Source: Mytilus galloprovincialis (Eukaryota > Mollusca > Bivalvia > Mytilida > Mytilidae). Taken from it: DNA of 64,000 nt. Of the stretch, positions 1 through 11,980 are shown piece by piece (the stretch's first letter is position 1; each line of letters opens with the position of its first letter). Location of the stretch: the NCBI RefSeq assembly GCF_965363235.1, contig NC_134847.1, positions 54,902,439 through 54,966,438 on the forward strand, read 5' to 3'. The notes below the pieces were generated by a model. The model was not told the DNA's origin and did no database searches. It saw only the letters and a list, made by a program, of their open reading frames with translations. Position numbers and translations under genes: made by a program.

Positions 1-152
1 TAAAGTAATCGACCCCATCCCTGCTCCCAATTGCAGGCTTTTTGCAGCATAACATTTCCATTCTTATTTATGTAGACTTCAAACAAAATTAAAGCTTTAT
101 AACATTAATTTTTTGACACTCTTTATCTTGAAAATTGATCCTTTTGATATTC

Positions 153-158
153 TTTATT
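153..158 (-). terminator. Candidate DEAF1 polyadenylation signal
   Basis: TTTATT on the plus strand, which is AATAAA on the minus strand, lies about 340 nt past the DEAF1 stop. It is a plausible poly(A) signal. Otherwise 1-498 shows only AT-rich 3' UTR-like sequence and no gene. Confidence 0.4.
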
Positions 159-498
159 TAGTATTAAAGTTATTAAAACAAGATAGAAATTTAACAAAAT
201 GTATTTCAAATGTGTTAAAACAGTGGTAACAAAAAACAAACATGATTGCTTCCCTTTTAGCTGTATTGTATGTATTGTTACCACAAAGCAACTAATAAAC
301 ATGACAAGTACTAAACAAATATCATAAAGCACTTCATTCAAACGAACTAGGTATGAAAAATGCATTTTACATGATTTGTTTCAAGAATGTACCATTTTGA
401 TTGGTAAAAACTCATTTATGAGTGTCTTAAGATCAATAACATATATCTCTGTTTTGAACAGAAATGTTTCATATATTCAAATGCGAGAACACATATTT

Positions 499-777
499 TC
501 ATCCGTCCACGCCTTTATCTTTGTCCGAGTCGTCCTCCACCATTTCACCATTAATCATTTCCACATGAATTTGATTTTGATCGTTTTGTTGTTGTGCCCA
601 GTTATCATTATATGTAACTTTATCTACAGCGACTACAGTCACAGAATCTATTTTATCCTGAAGGTCTGCCCTAGATGATGCCAGGGCATGCTGCACAGCC
701 ATTTCTTTCTGTGCCCTCTCTTCCATCAGTGCTCTTGACATCTGTATTTGGAATTCTAATCTTGTTTGTTGTAAAGC
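499..777 (-). CDS. DEAF1: DEAF1 last exon, helical C-terminus without MYND
   Basis: Acceptor TAG at 780-778, phase 0. The exon encodes [20 protein letters not shown] and a further Ala/Gln/Glu-rich helix, then [16 protein letters not shown] and an acidic end, closing at TGA 501-499. In the vertebrate protein the same point, just after the exon-6 helix, leads into the Cys-rich MYND finger. No Cys occurs in this exon. Confidence 0.85.
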   Translation of the reverse strand, partial: ALQQTRLEFQIQMSRALMEERAQKEMAVQHALASSRADLQDKIDSVTVVAVDKVTYNDNWAQQQNDQNQIHVEMINGEMVEDDSDKDKGVDG

Positions 778-3700
778 CTACAAAAATATAATCACGTTAC
801 TATTGTAATCAGTTACTCAAATATTCAATACATGGAACCCAGTGTCTCACCTACTTTTTCTGTTAGTCCCAGGCTCAACTAAAATGGGGAAAAATATGTT
901 AAAACATTTTCTCCTAGAAACTATCTGTTGATTGTAAAAGGCTTCTGTCCAAGTTTGGTAAAAATCCAGGATAGTTTATGAATGTAATAAATATTTTAAA
1001 AACTTTAACTGCAGATCTAGACTGAATGTAATAATTGGAAGAAAAAATAAGTTCATTTTAAAGTAATATATATGGAAAAACAGGAAATAATTTTTTACAA
1101 AATATCTTTCTAGATAATAGCTTTTGATCATAAACAAGCTTTTGTCCAAGTTTGGTATAATTCAATGATATTTTATAAACTTTTACCACAGAGGGAATAT
1201 AATGTGAACTCACAGAAAAACTAAGCCAAGTTATAAGTAAAGTACAGGATTTTTTTTAAAACATCTGTTATATTTGCTCATAAACAAGCTACTGTCTATT
1301 TTTGTACAAATCCAGGATATTTTTCAGAAAGTAATTAAGATTTTAAAATCTTTAACCATGTAGAGTGAATATAATGTTAACTGGCAGAAGAAGTAAGTCC
1401 ATTTATATGTAAGGTTTACAAATACTCTGATTGAATTAACAAATGCATTTTTATATTTTAAAAAAAACAAGCAAAAGAACACCTATTAATTCTTATATAA
1501 CAGCATCATTTTTAAAAATAGTAAACTAGAGGCTCTAAAGAGCCTGTGTCGCTCACCTTGGTCTTTGTGAATATTAAACAAAGGAAGCTTATGGATTCAT
1601 GACAAAATTGTGTTTTGGTGATGGTGATGTGTTTGTACATCTTACTTTACTAAACAGTCTTGCTGCTTACAATTATCCCTATCTATAATGAACTTGACCC
1701 AGTAGTTTCAGTAGAAAATGTTAATAAAAATTTACAAATTTTATGAAAATTGTTAAAAATTGACTATAAAGGACAATAACTCCTTAGGGGGTCAATTGAC
1801 CATTTCGGTCATGTTGACTTATTTGTAAATCTTACTTTGCTGAACATTATTGCTGTTTACAGTTTATCTTTATCTATGATAGTATTCAAGATAATAACCA
1901 AGAACAGCAAAATTTCCTTAAAATTACCGATTCAGGGGCAGCAACCCAACAATGAGTTGTCTGATTCATCTGAAAAATTTAGGGCAGATAGATGTTGACC
2001 TGATAAACAATTTTACCAATTGTCAGATTTGCTCTAAATGCTTTGGTTTTTGAGTTATAAGCCAAACTGCATTTTACCCCTATGTTCTATTTTTAGCCGT
2101 GGTGGCCATCTTGATTTGATGGCCAGGTCACAGGACACATTTTTTAAACTAGATACCCCAAAGATGATTGGGGCCAAGTTTGGATTAATTTGGCCTAGTA
2201 GTTTCAGAGGACAAGATTTTTATAAAAGATAACTAAGACTTACAAAAAATGGTTAAAAATTAACTATAAAGGGCAATAACTCCTAAAGAGGTCAACTGAC
2301 CATTTCGGTCACGTTGACTTATTTGTAAATCTTACTTTCATAATTGCTGGTTACAGTTTATCTCTATCTATGATAATATTCAAGATAATAACAAACTAGA
2401 GGCTCTAAAGAGCCTGTGTCGCTCACCTTGGTATATGTGAATATTAAACAAAGGAAGCAGATGGATTCATGACAAAATTGTGTTGAGGTGATGGTGATGT
2501 GTTTGTACATCTTACTTTACTGAACATTCTTGCTCCTTACAATTATCTCTATCTATAATGATCTTGGCCCAGGAGTTTCAGTGGAAAATGTTAGTAAAAA
2601 TTTACAAATTTTATGAAAATTGTTAAATATTGACTATAAAGGACAATAACTCCTTAGGGGGTCAACTGACCATTTTTGTCATGTTAGACTTATCTTTAGG
2701 TCTTACTTTGCTGTACATTATTGCTGTTTACAGTTTATCTCTATCTATAATAATATTCAAGATAATAACAAAAAACGTCAAAATTTTCTTAAAATTACCA
2801 ATTATGGGGCAGCAACCCAACAACCGGTTGTCGGATCCATCTGAAAATTTCAGGGCAGATAGATCTTGACATGATAAACAATTTCACTCCGTCAGATTTG
2901 CTCTAAATGCTTTGATTTTTGAGTTATAAGCCAAAAACTGCATTTTACCCCTATGTCCTATATTTAGCCGTGGCAGCCATCTTGGTTGGATGGCCGGGTC
3001 ACCGGACACATTTTTTAAACGACATACCCCAAATATGATTGTGGCCAAGTTTGGATTAATTTAGCCCAGTAGTTTCAGAGGAGAAGATTTTTGTAAAAGA
3101 TTACTAAGATTTACGAAAAATGGTTAAAAATTGACTATAAAGGGCAATAACTCCTTAAGGGGTCAACTGACCATTTCGGTCATGTTGACTTATTTGTAAA
3201 TCTTACTTTGCTGAACATTATTGCTGTTTACAGTTTATCTCTATCTATAATAATATTCAAGATAATAACCAAAAACAGAAAATTTCCATAAAATTACCAA
3301 TTCAGGGGCAGCAACCCATCAACGGGTTGTCCGATTCATCTGAAAATTTCTGGGCAGATAGATCTTGACCTGATAAACAATTTTACCAATTGTCAGATTT
3401 GCTCTAAATGCTTTGGTTTTTGAGTTATAAGCCAAAAACTGCATGTTACCCCTATGTTCTATTTGTAGCCATGGTGGCCATCTTGGTTGGTTGGCGGGGT
3501 CACTGGACACATTTTTTAAACTAGATACCCCAATGATGATTGTGGCCAAGTTTGATTAAATTTGGCTTAGTAGTTTCAGATGAGAAGATTTTTGTAAAAG
3601 TTAACGACGAGGGACGCCGGACGCAAAGTGATGGGAAAAGCTCACTTGGCCCTTCGGGCCAGGTGAGCTAAAAACAGCAAAATTTCCAATTCAGGGGCAG

Positions 3701-6700
3701 CAACCCAACAACGGGTTGCCCAATTCATCTGAAAATTTCAGGACAGATAGATCTTAACCTGATAAACAATTTGACCTATGTTAGATTTGCTCTAAATGCT
3801 TTGGTTTTTGAGTTATAAGCCAAAAACTGCATTTTACCCCTATGTTTTATTTTTAGCCATGGCGGCCATCTTGGTTGGTTGGCCGGGTCACCGGACACAT
3901 TTTTTACACTAGATACCCTAATGATGATTTGGCCCTGTAGTTTCAGAGGAGAAGATTTTTGTAAAAGTTAACGACGCCGGACGACGCCGGACGCAAAGTG
4001 ATGGGAAAAGCTCACTCGGCCCTTCGGGCCAGGTGAGCTAAAAATATTAACCATCTTGTTCAATGGTAAATGTTACACCGGTAATAAGATGGATCAAGAT
4101 TAGCAGCGAGAGGGTGGTAAACGTTACACTGGTAATAAGACGGATCAAGAATATCAGCCAGAGGGTGGTAAATTTCTTGTATCACTGTTTGGATCAAAAT
4201 TTCTGTGCAAAAGGGTTAACAATAAAACATCAAATTAAAGGGTTAACAATAAAACATCAAATTAAAGGGTTAACAATTAAACATTAAATTAAAAATTGCA
4301 TTTAACATGTTAAAGGAATGATCAATTTGGCTTCATTTTCAAAAAAGCAACTCAAGCGAGAAACTCAATCTCTTTGAGAAGACCAAGGATAGTCTATAAT
4401 GCAATTGTTCTAAGATCTATAAATTTTCTATATGCACACAATAACATCACTTCTTCCTTGTTTCAATTTTCAATACTTTTATTTAAAAAAAAAATGTAGT
4501 TTTACCTATATAGGTAAACCATGAATTTAAATATTTAATGTAGATATGTATGCAGAATATGTAAAAATCAATATGCAAGATTTTTTCCCACAAAAATTGG
4601 TCCTCATGTCAGAATATAAATTAAACACAAAATCCCTTGAATATAATTTTTGCAAGAATTTGTATTTAGTTTATATGTCATCAGACAAAACCTACTTCTT
4701 GTTTTTCTTTTTCACACTGCATTTTAACTTGTTGTATGGCAGCGTCCCTGCTTAACTGACTCTGCTGCTTGGCTTGTTCTACCATGGACTTAAATTGGTG
4801 AGCTTGAGTAAGCAGATTATTAGCCATCTGAAAGAGGATATAAACATTTCCAATAAGTGTGTAAAAAGGTATGTGTCACTTTAAAATCGGTCATTTTAAT
4901 TCATCAAATTAGGCCAATTAAAATTAATCAATAGATTTTCATCCCCGCCTGCCAATCTAAAATCGTCCTGCCTTGATTTTTTTTATTAAAAAATTTTTTA
5001 CGATTTCTGGAATCTGTTCATTTCAGTAACACATAACTGTCGATAATTTCTTCTCATTTAAAACTTCCTGATTCAAATTTTGGTTTTTCATTTTTCTTTG
5101 GAGTAATCAACCAAACATGCAAAATTTAGTCTTCATATTCTGCTGCTCTATGATGACATCATCTACCAAGATTGATTATGAGAAGGACATGAAATATTAG
5201 TGTTAAGAGTTGTACACTGTCTCCAAGAATGCAAATCACTGTATGTCTCAAATTTCTATGATTAGAAAATTAAACTGTGGATTTTTTTAATTTATACAAT
5301 GACTTTGTATCAGGAAATTCAGACTTGTGAATGATATCTAAAGCGCAAGAATCATGGAACACATTGGTGCAAAAAAAGCAACAACTAGAGACTCTTAAGA
5401 GCCTGTGTCTCACTTGGTCTATGTGCATATTCAACAAAATACACAGATGGATTAATGACAAAATTGTGTTTTGGTGATGGTGATGTGTTTGTAGATCTTA
5501 CTTTACTGAACATTCTTGCTACTTACAATTATCTTCATCTTTAATGAACTTAGCTCATTAGTTACAGAGGAAAATATTTTGTTAAAAATTTACAAAACTT
5601 ATTTAAAGTGTTAAAAATTGACTGTAGAGGGCTGTAACTCCTTAAGGGGTCAACTGACCATTTTTGTCTGACAATTTTAGGGCAGCTAGATCTTGACTTG
5701 ATAAACAAATTAACCCATGTCAGATTTGCTCTAAATGCTTCGGTTTCAGAGTTATAAGCCAAAATCTACATTTTACCCCTATGTTCTATTATTAGCCATG
5801 GTGGCCATCTTGGTTGGTTGGCCAGGTCACGCCACACATTTTTCAAATTAAATACCCTAATGATGATTGTGGCTAAGTTTGATTAAATTTGGCCCAGTAG
5901 TTTCAGAGAAGAAGATTTTTGTAAAGGTTAACGACGACGGACGCCAAGTGATGAGAAAAGCTCACTTGGCCTTTTAGGCCAGGTGAGCTAAAAAACATGA
6001 TTGGATTTAAAAAATTGACACAAGCACAACTTATTATGTCCGTTGATATAGACATATATAGATATATATTGAGTTCAAAAAGTCGACAGCAACAACTTTG
6101 ATTTAGTCATAGCTGCAGTTTTTTATTCTTCACAAACAGCAAACACCCTCTGTCCCAATACCCTCAATAGAGTCATCAAACAACTTCTTTTTGTTAATTT
6201 CATATTTTACATTGAAATATTATATCTTGCATAATCACCAACCCATATTTTTTCAACACGGTTTGAGTTTTCATTTTATTCTCATTTCTGTACTCATAAT
6301 ACAATGTAATACTTGTGTTGCATACCAATATTTTTGCTTCATTTTATGATGACTACAAACCGTGGCTTGGAAAAGCAAAATAAATTTGGTTTATGCAGTC
6401 CAACTGAAGAGAGCATGATTTATCCACTGTTGCAGCAATGCTGTTTACTATAAATAGGTTTCTAAAGCAGCAATTGCATGTAGAACAGTGGTTGCTAATC
6501 AGAGATATTTATTTAAGAATTTAAAAAATTATGTACAATTCCTTATACATGTATATACATGAAATTAGCTTGTTATTACACTTGCATGTATGAAAAACAC
6601 GTCAAAAGAGGGTTTCATATGAAAAAGAGGAAGAATTTTATGAAAGTTTTTCATTAATTTCTATTGGTTTGCAGATATGATTTTTACAGTACTGATAGCA

Positions 6701-9700
6701 TTTTCAAGCATGGGCTGTTGGGTCTGTTGTTAAGCTTAAAGACTGCACTCCTTGGGTTAAATTTAAGCGAAGCAAATGGACAGAATAATTTAGCTCTTAT
6801 TACATTTGTATGTGGCATGATATAATAATTTACCTCTTCTAACTGCCACCACTGCCTCTGTTCATTAACATCAGGTAATGATATTGCAGATCCATGAGGT
6901 GTCTTAGGTGTCATTGGTATGGAGGTCATCATAACAGCATCTGAAACTCAATGTTGTCAGTAATACATCAGTCATTTAAGTAGAAAAGAAAACTAATACC
7001 AAGTATATATCTTACAATAGAACCTTCCTGGCATATTAAAGCATTGCCTTTTAAAGCTCAAAAACAGACTTCCACAAAATCCCTAGGGTTTTCTGTATAC
7101 AAACCAAAGCTATATTGGTCCACAACTTTACAGTGTTTTAGGCTAACAGCTCTTATGTTTTTTTTAATGATCAGTATCAATAACCTGTAAAAGTCCAATA
7201 CCAGTTTTTAAATGGTTTATTTCAATGGTACATGTAAATAAAATTTTGAAATTGATGATCTAGATAGTTTGATGTGTTCTACTCTCCTGTTCATCATATT
7301 GATCTATATTTCTTATTTGAAAGATTGTAGACAAAGAAATGAAGAAATTTATCAATCACATTTTTATCAACCAATAAAGACTGTGAAGAGCTTATTGCTA
7401 TATTGTTGTTTTTATAAAAGACATCTATCATGTCTATCTTGCCAATTCAAAAGCATTGGTAATAGAGACAAATTGAGCTGCAGATCTCGTCTTGATCATG
7501 CATATGTACACTTGCAAACATCCATGAGCTGTTTTGTTACTTTTTATATTTCAATTTTCATTGCAAGAAATCTGCCATCAATTATCATGATTATCATTCC
7601 TTTTTATGTTTGTAATATCAAAATAAGACAAATCAGCAGAAATATTACGCAAATCGTCAAAAATGCCAACATAAATTACATTATCATGCCTTGATTTACA
7701 TTACTTCAATAATACTGAGTTTTTTTGTCAGTTGCTATTTTTGTTAACCTGTGCCCCTTGTAAATAAAAGGTTGTCTACATACATGTATACCTATTTTGT
7801 TGGCGATCTGACTTTGGTATGAAGTCCGTCAGAATGGTCCAATCTTAGTAAATAATTACCTCCTGAAATAAGATTTCCGTGTCCATCAGTGGTCAATATC
7901 TGGACAGTTTCTCCCTCAGTATTGGTCACTTTTATTGGATGGGCATGTTGCTGTGGTTGTGATGTGGCAATAGATAGCATCATTCCTATGTACAAATAAT
8001 TACAATTAGTTCATTCATGAAATTTTGATATTATCAAACAGAAATTATAATGTAAAGAAAACTTTTTTTTTTGAAAATTACATTTTTAGAAATCTTCAAT
8101 TTCAAATGTTATATAAATAAAACTGAGATTAAGTCCACAAGATTCAGTTATGTTACTTTGAGCTAAAGATAAAAATATTTTATTAAAGTCAACAAGATTG
8201 ATGATTGAACCATAATGAAATCTCCCCATGCTGTATAAATGAGACATCAAATTATGTGTCAATATAAAGTACAATAACTGTATATATATAATTACACAAG
8301 AGTACACACGCTGAAATGTCTCGCCTTCTTTACTAATCATTGATATTTTGTTGATAGTCCTAAATATAAAGCTGTATTAATACAACTGTCACATAAACTT
8401 AACATTAACCAAGGAAATTAAACATTCACCAATGAACCATGAAAATAAGGTCAAGGTAAGATGAACCATGCCAGACAGGCATGTACAACAAACCATTCTT
8501 CCATACAACAAATATAGTTGACCATTGCTAATAGTTTAAGAAAAACAGACCAAAACACAAAAACTTAACTATAACCACTGAACCATGAAAATGAGGTCAA
8601 GGTCAGAGGACACCTGCCAGTTGGACATGCACACCTTACAATCCTTCCATACACCGAATAAACTAGACATGCTAGACCTATTGCTTAAAGTATCTGAGAT
8701 ATGGACTTGACCACCAAAACTTAACCTTGTTTATTGTGAAATGAGGTCGAGGTCAAGTTAAAATTGTCTGGCGGGCATGAGGACTTTGCAAGGTACGCAC
8801 ATACCAAATATAGTTATCTTTTACTTATAATAAGATAGAATTTAACATTACAAAAAATCTAAACTTTTTTTTCAAGTAGTCACTGAACCATTAAAATGAA
8901 GTCAAGGACATTGGACATGTGACTGATGGAAACTTTATAACATGAAGCATCCATATACAAAGTATGAAGCATCCAAGTCTTCTACAATCTAAAATATAAA
9001 GCTTTTAAGAAGTTAGCTAACACCGCCGCCGCTGGATCACTATCCCTATGTTGAGCTGTCGCAGACTCGACAATAAAAAAATAGTCAAATCTAAATGAAA
9101 GTATAAAATGGCAACAGAAAAATTGCTTTTACATGGTGACACTATTACAGTGCTCCAAATATGGTTTAAGTCCCACAAATCCATTAAAAATGATTTATTC
9201 AATTATGATGAAAAATAATTGTACTATGAAAGCTTTCTGGCAAAAGATTTCTGAGTATTGTTGTGTTTCAGACGGAGACCATAACCATGTTCCCCTTTTC
9301 TGTGATGTGCAGGATACAAATAAAGGACACCAATAAAATTGTTCTTGTTTTCTCTTTCAATGAAATCTAAAGCAATTGCATTATGAATAATTGCATAATG
9401 TTAGCTGATCCTATATGTACATGTATATAAATTGTAGTACTTGGGTTTCAAAATTTCAACTAGCTACATAGAATCATTTATATAATCTAAAGACATAAAA
9501 TATCTTCATGTCCTTAATAACAGACAAATTGATTTTAAATGAATATTTTCAATTCTGAATTGCAACTTAAACCTTATATTTACGATTGTTTATTTTGTGC
9601 TCTTTAAGACTTTAAAGTGCTATGATTTACCATGGTCTTTCCCAATGGAGACCGGCGTAAGTGTTGCTGGAATCATTGATGATGATGTTGGTGTCTTTGT

Positions 9701-11980
9701 AGAATTTAGACGTTGTTTCTTTGCTACAAATTGTGGGGAAGTTGTTGGGGCTGGTGACAATGGTCCACCTGGTCCACTTTCGCTGTCTTTCTTTCGTCGT
9801 TTATAAGGCACAAATAATCGAACCGGTCCTGTCTGAAATGCAAAATTATATATAGACATGCTAGTTTGATGGTATAATCTCTTACTTTATTACACAAGAT
9901 AAGCATGATAAGCCAAATTTTAAAATTGGACAGCTCAACATGGTGAAATTAAAATACTTTGTTTGAAATAATTCTTTACCTTTAAATTTCCATCAATAAT
10001 AATTACTAAATTTAAAAAAAATAATGAAATCTTATTAGCCATAACAGCCCATATTTTTTGGGTATAAATATATATTATTTGTTTCATTGTCAACATGGTC
10101 AATCATACCATAGCCACATCTGCTAAATTAATATTCTTTGTTTAATCATTATTTCATAAGCTGATATTACTACATGTATCATGATTACCACAAACCCACA
10201 ACCAGTATTTTTATCAATTCTCCATAACACAAAATGGTCTAGGTGATTTTTTTAAATACTCAAACATGTATTATTCATGATTGGATTTAATTCAAATATT
10301 TTCCATCTTGCATTGGAACCTGCTATGAATACATGGAATACCTGCAGGGATTTTCTTATAAGCTAACATGTTTGACCCCGCCACATTCTGTATACATGTG
10401 TGTCTGTCCCAAGTAAGGAGCCTGTAATTCAGTGGTTGTCGTTTATTGATGAGCTACATATTTTTTTTTTCATTTTTTGTACATAAATAAGAAGGTTAAT
10501 TTTTTTGTTTGAATTGTTTTACATTTGTCATTTCAGGGCCTTTCATAGCTGACTATGCTGTGTGGGCTTTGCTCATTGTTGAAGGCCGTACTGTGACCTA
10601 TGGATGTTCATTTCTGTGTCATTTAGTCTCTTGTGAAGAGTTATCTCATTGGCAATCATACCACCTTATTTTGGTATATGAATATGTATTTATAAAGTAC
10701 TTACTACAGCATCGTCATCACAGCATGCTGCACATGTACAGGAAGTGGCATGTGGCTGTAAAATATTATCATCTATCAGACACTGCAATGTACGACCACC
10801 ATATCTTATACTTCTCTTCCAATCTTTACTACTGGCTCTTCCACTATGTGCCTCAAACTCGTTCGGGGTAAACCAATCGTCTAAACCTTTTATACACCTA
10901 CCCCTACCACCTAAAAAAAACATGTATTATTAACCATTTCATGATATACACAGAGACTATAAAACCATATAAAAGGAACCCTGCAAAAAACTTTAATCTA
11001 CATGTCCCAGGAAGAATTTATATTCATGCTACCTACTTGATGATGTTAGTGATCCTTTAATTTTTTGGCTTATCATTAGCAACATTGCAAAGAGAAAATG
11101 CATTGAATATGGAAAGAAGCTGATTATCTGTCCTTTCTACTGTATCTGTTAATTATATGCTTTTAAAATTTAATGGAGTTGTCACTCAGTTGCCAAAATT
11201 TAAGTCTCAGATTTCAAAAACCATGCACACCGTCACCCTGGAATAATAAAGACAGAATGTATGGAAAAGGAAATTGCAAGCACAAACTTTTAACATGTTT
11301 AATATAGTTGTCAATTTCATATATCATGTATATAATTTCTAAATGAGGGGGGTTAAGGGTTCTTTTCAGGCAATGCTATTTGACTTTTTTGATGTTTTTG
11401 TGTTTTAGCATTTTATTTCTTATTTTCTCGTGTTTGGTTCAATGTACATGCTTCGTGTACATGTTAACCAACCATGCTTTTATATTCGTGAAAAACTTAT
11501 TTGTTATTATACTCATTCATAGATGATACTACTACGAGCTCATATTATAATTGGTTTAATACCTGAACCAAATTTTGCTTTGTGCAGTTCTCCGTTTGTA
11601 TTTTTGCAGCGAACTGGTAAAACGTGTTCATGAACTGATTCATCCCATTGGTACCTTAAACCCTTTTCTCTACTTAGGGGTGTTGCAGGCGTTGGAGGGG
11701 GGAGTGGAGTTGAAGGTGTTTTTAGTCCTCCAGAATCAACTGTTAGTGTTTGATCATGAATCACAATGTGTGTTGTTTTAAACTGATTTTGTGCATTCAC
11801 ATTTTCTGCAAATTGTTCAGCTGACAGAATGCCTTGAGATGTGGCTACATATACATGTTCTGCTGAGATTGAGTTGTCATCCGCGTGGTCTCGGGTCCCG
11901 TCTTCGTCGTGTTGTTGTTCTTCCGTGAATGCGGAATCGTCACCGTTCGGCAGTTCCTCGGTGATGTCGACCTCAGACAT
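499..11980 (-). CDS. DEAF1: DEAF1-like SAND-domain transcription factor, 7 exons, complete
   Basis: Exons in coding order: 11563-11980, 10705-10910, 9631-9832, 7860-7985, 6834-6940, 4696-4827, 499-777. All introns are GT-AG and the phases (1,0,1,1,0,0) join into one 489-aa frame. The protein has an acidic N-terminus, then a SAND domain split over exons 1-2 (about residues 122-205) with the DNA-contact motif KDWKR and the Cys-rich end [11 protein letters not shown]. Next come [14 protein letters not shown], a basic stretch that fits the nuclear signal of DEAF1, a Pro/Ser/Thr-rich linker, and a helical region (exons 5-7). Family knowledge: DEAF1 is a nuclear factor that binds TTCG-type sites through SAND and regulates transcription. 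Human DEAF1 is 565 aa and carries a C-terminal MYND finger; none is encoded here. The start ATG at 11980 is followed by [15 protein letters not shown]. The TGA stop is at 499-501. Confidence 0.93.
905..1435. repeat. Degenerate tandem array, about three units of roughly 190 bp
   Basis: The phrase 'aaacaagctt..tgtccaagtttggta' followed by 'tccaggata' and 'ttttaaaa..ctttaacca' recurs at about 940, 1140 and 1290. It is a diverged bivalve-type repeat in DEAF1 intron 6. Nothing else is seen between 778 and 905. Confidence 0.6.
1526..4041 (+). mobile_element. Bivalve interspersed element with terminal hairpins (outer copy, interrupted)
   Basis: The 5' end carries the hairpin GGCTCT-aa-AGAGCC followed by GCTCACC. 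The 3' end carries GGCCC-ttc-GGGCC followed by AGGTGAGCTAA. The body holds two direct ~500-bp units marked by 'ttgactataaaggacaataa'. A second copy interrupts it at 2396. A 3' hairpin just before CTAA recalls non-autonomous Helitrons, but the T expected after CTAA is missing, so the class is open. Confidence 0.7.
2396..3671 (+). mobile_element. Second copy of the terminal-hairpin element, nested in the first
   Basis: It starts with CTAGAGGCTCTAAAGAGCC and ends with CTTCGGGCCAGGTGAGCTAA. The outer copy resumes directly after it with 'aacagcaaaatttcc'. Like the outer copy it contains two ~500-bp internal units, near 2632 and 3130. The nesting defines the element ends. Confidence 0.72.
4063..4180 (+). 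repeat. 51-bp tandem repeat, about 2.3 copies
   Basis: 'ggtaaa.gttacac.ggtaataaga' starts at 4065, 4116 and 4167 (the last copy is partial). Confidence 0.75.
4211..4291 (+). repeat. 27-bp tandem repeat, three copies
   Basis: 'aagggttaacaataaaacat' recurs at 4211, 4238 and 4265. It is a minisatellite in a DEAF1 intron with no sign of function. Confidence 0.85.
5385..5991 (+). mobile_element. Third, shorter copy of the terminal-hairpin element
   Basis: Same ends as the copies at 1526 and 2396 (start CTAGAGACTCTTAAGAGCC, end GGCCAGGTGAGCTAA) but only one internal unit. It lies in DEAF1 intron 5 (4828-6833). The rest of that intron shows no gene; a short AT dinucleotide run lies near 6055-6070. 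Confidence 0.7.
6941..7859. other. DEAF1 intron 4, no recognised feature
   Basis: AT-rich intron sequence. A 141-codon plus-strand frame (7269-7694) is present, but it shows no family resemblance, no splice context and no conservation signal I can judge. Confidence 0.5.
8365..9075. repeat. Bivalve interspersed repeat made of ~150-bp units
   Basis: The core 'gaaccatgaaaatgaggtca' recurs with decay at about 8435, 8580, 8735 and 8890. It is followed by 'ttaagaagttagctaacacc' and a GC-rich end, 'gccgccgctggatcactatc'. I recognise it as a very abundant repeat of bivalve genomes. A related array in the opposite orientation lies at 50930-51700. Confidence 0.7.
9076..9630. other. DEAF1 intron 3, remainder without recognised feature
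   Basis: Intron 3 spans 7986-9630. Outside the repeat at 8365-9075 only AT-rich sequence and short chance frames are seen. Confidence 0.5.
10418..10690 (-). repeat. Short interspersed repeat R1, near full copy
   Basis: Read on the minus strand this matches the copies at 18487 and 50125 ('atgtggtatgattgcc..', 'ctataggtcac', 'ggccttcaacaatgagcaaa', 'atagtcagctat', 'aacaattcaaac'). It ends about 15 bp past the DEAF1 exon-2 donor. It resembles a SINE or MITE; no coding capacity and no clear ends were found. Confidence 0.65.
10705..10910 (-). CDS. DEAF1: DEAF1 exon 2, core of the SAND domain
   Basis: This 206-nt exon encodes [19 protein letters not shown] followed by [17 protein letters not shown] and [16 protein letters not shown]. 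It is the most conserved part of the gene and the main reason for calling DEAF1 rather than GMEB or Sp100, whose SAND domains lack this Cys-rich tail. The acceptor AG is at 10912-10911 and the donor GTAAGT starts at 10704. Confidence 0.95.

Noticed and set aside
4063-4291. Array that might be read as a CRISPR or coding repeat
   Set aside because: The 51-bp and 27-bp units have no unique spacers and the genome is eukaryotic; simple minisatellites.
778-4695. Possible MYND exon in the last DEAF1 intron
   Set aside because: Read by eye on the minus strand; no Cys-rich frame with the MYND spacing, only repeats and AT-rich DNA.
7269-7694. 141-codon plus-strand open frame in a DEAF1 intron
   Set aside because: Rich in Ile, Tyr and Phe as expected from AT-rich chance translation; no domain, no splice partner, antisense to a clear gene.
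10509-10871. 120-codon plus-strand open frame
   Set aside because: Mostly the complement of repeat R1 and of DEAF1 exon 2; a shadow frame.
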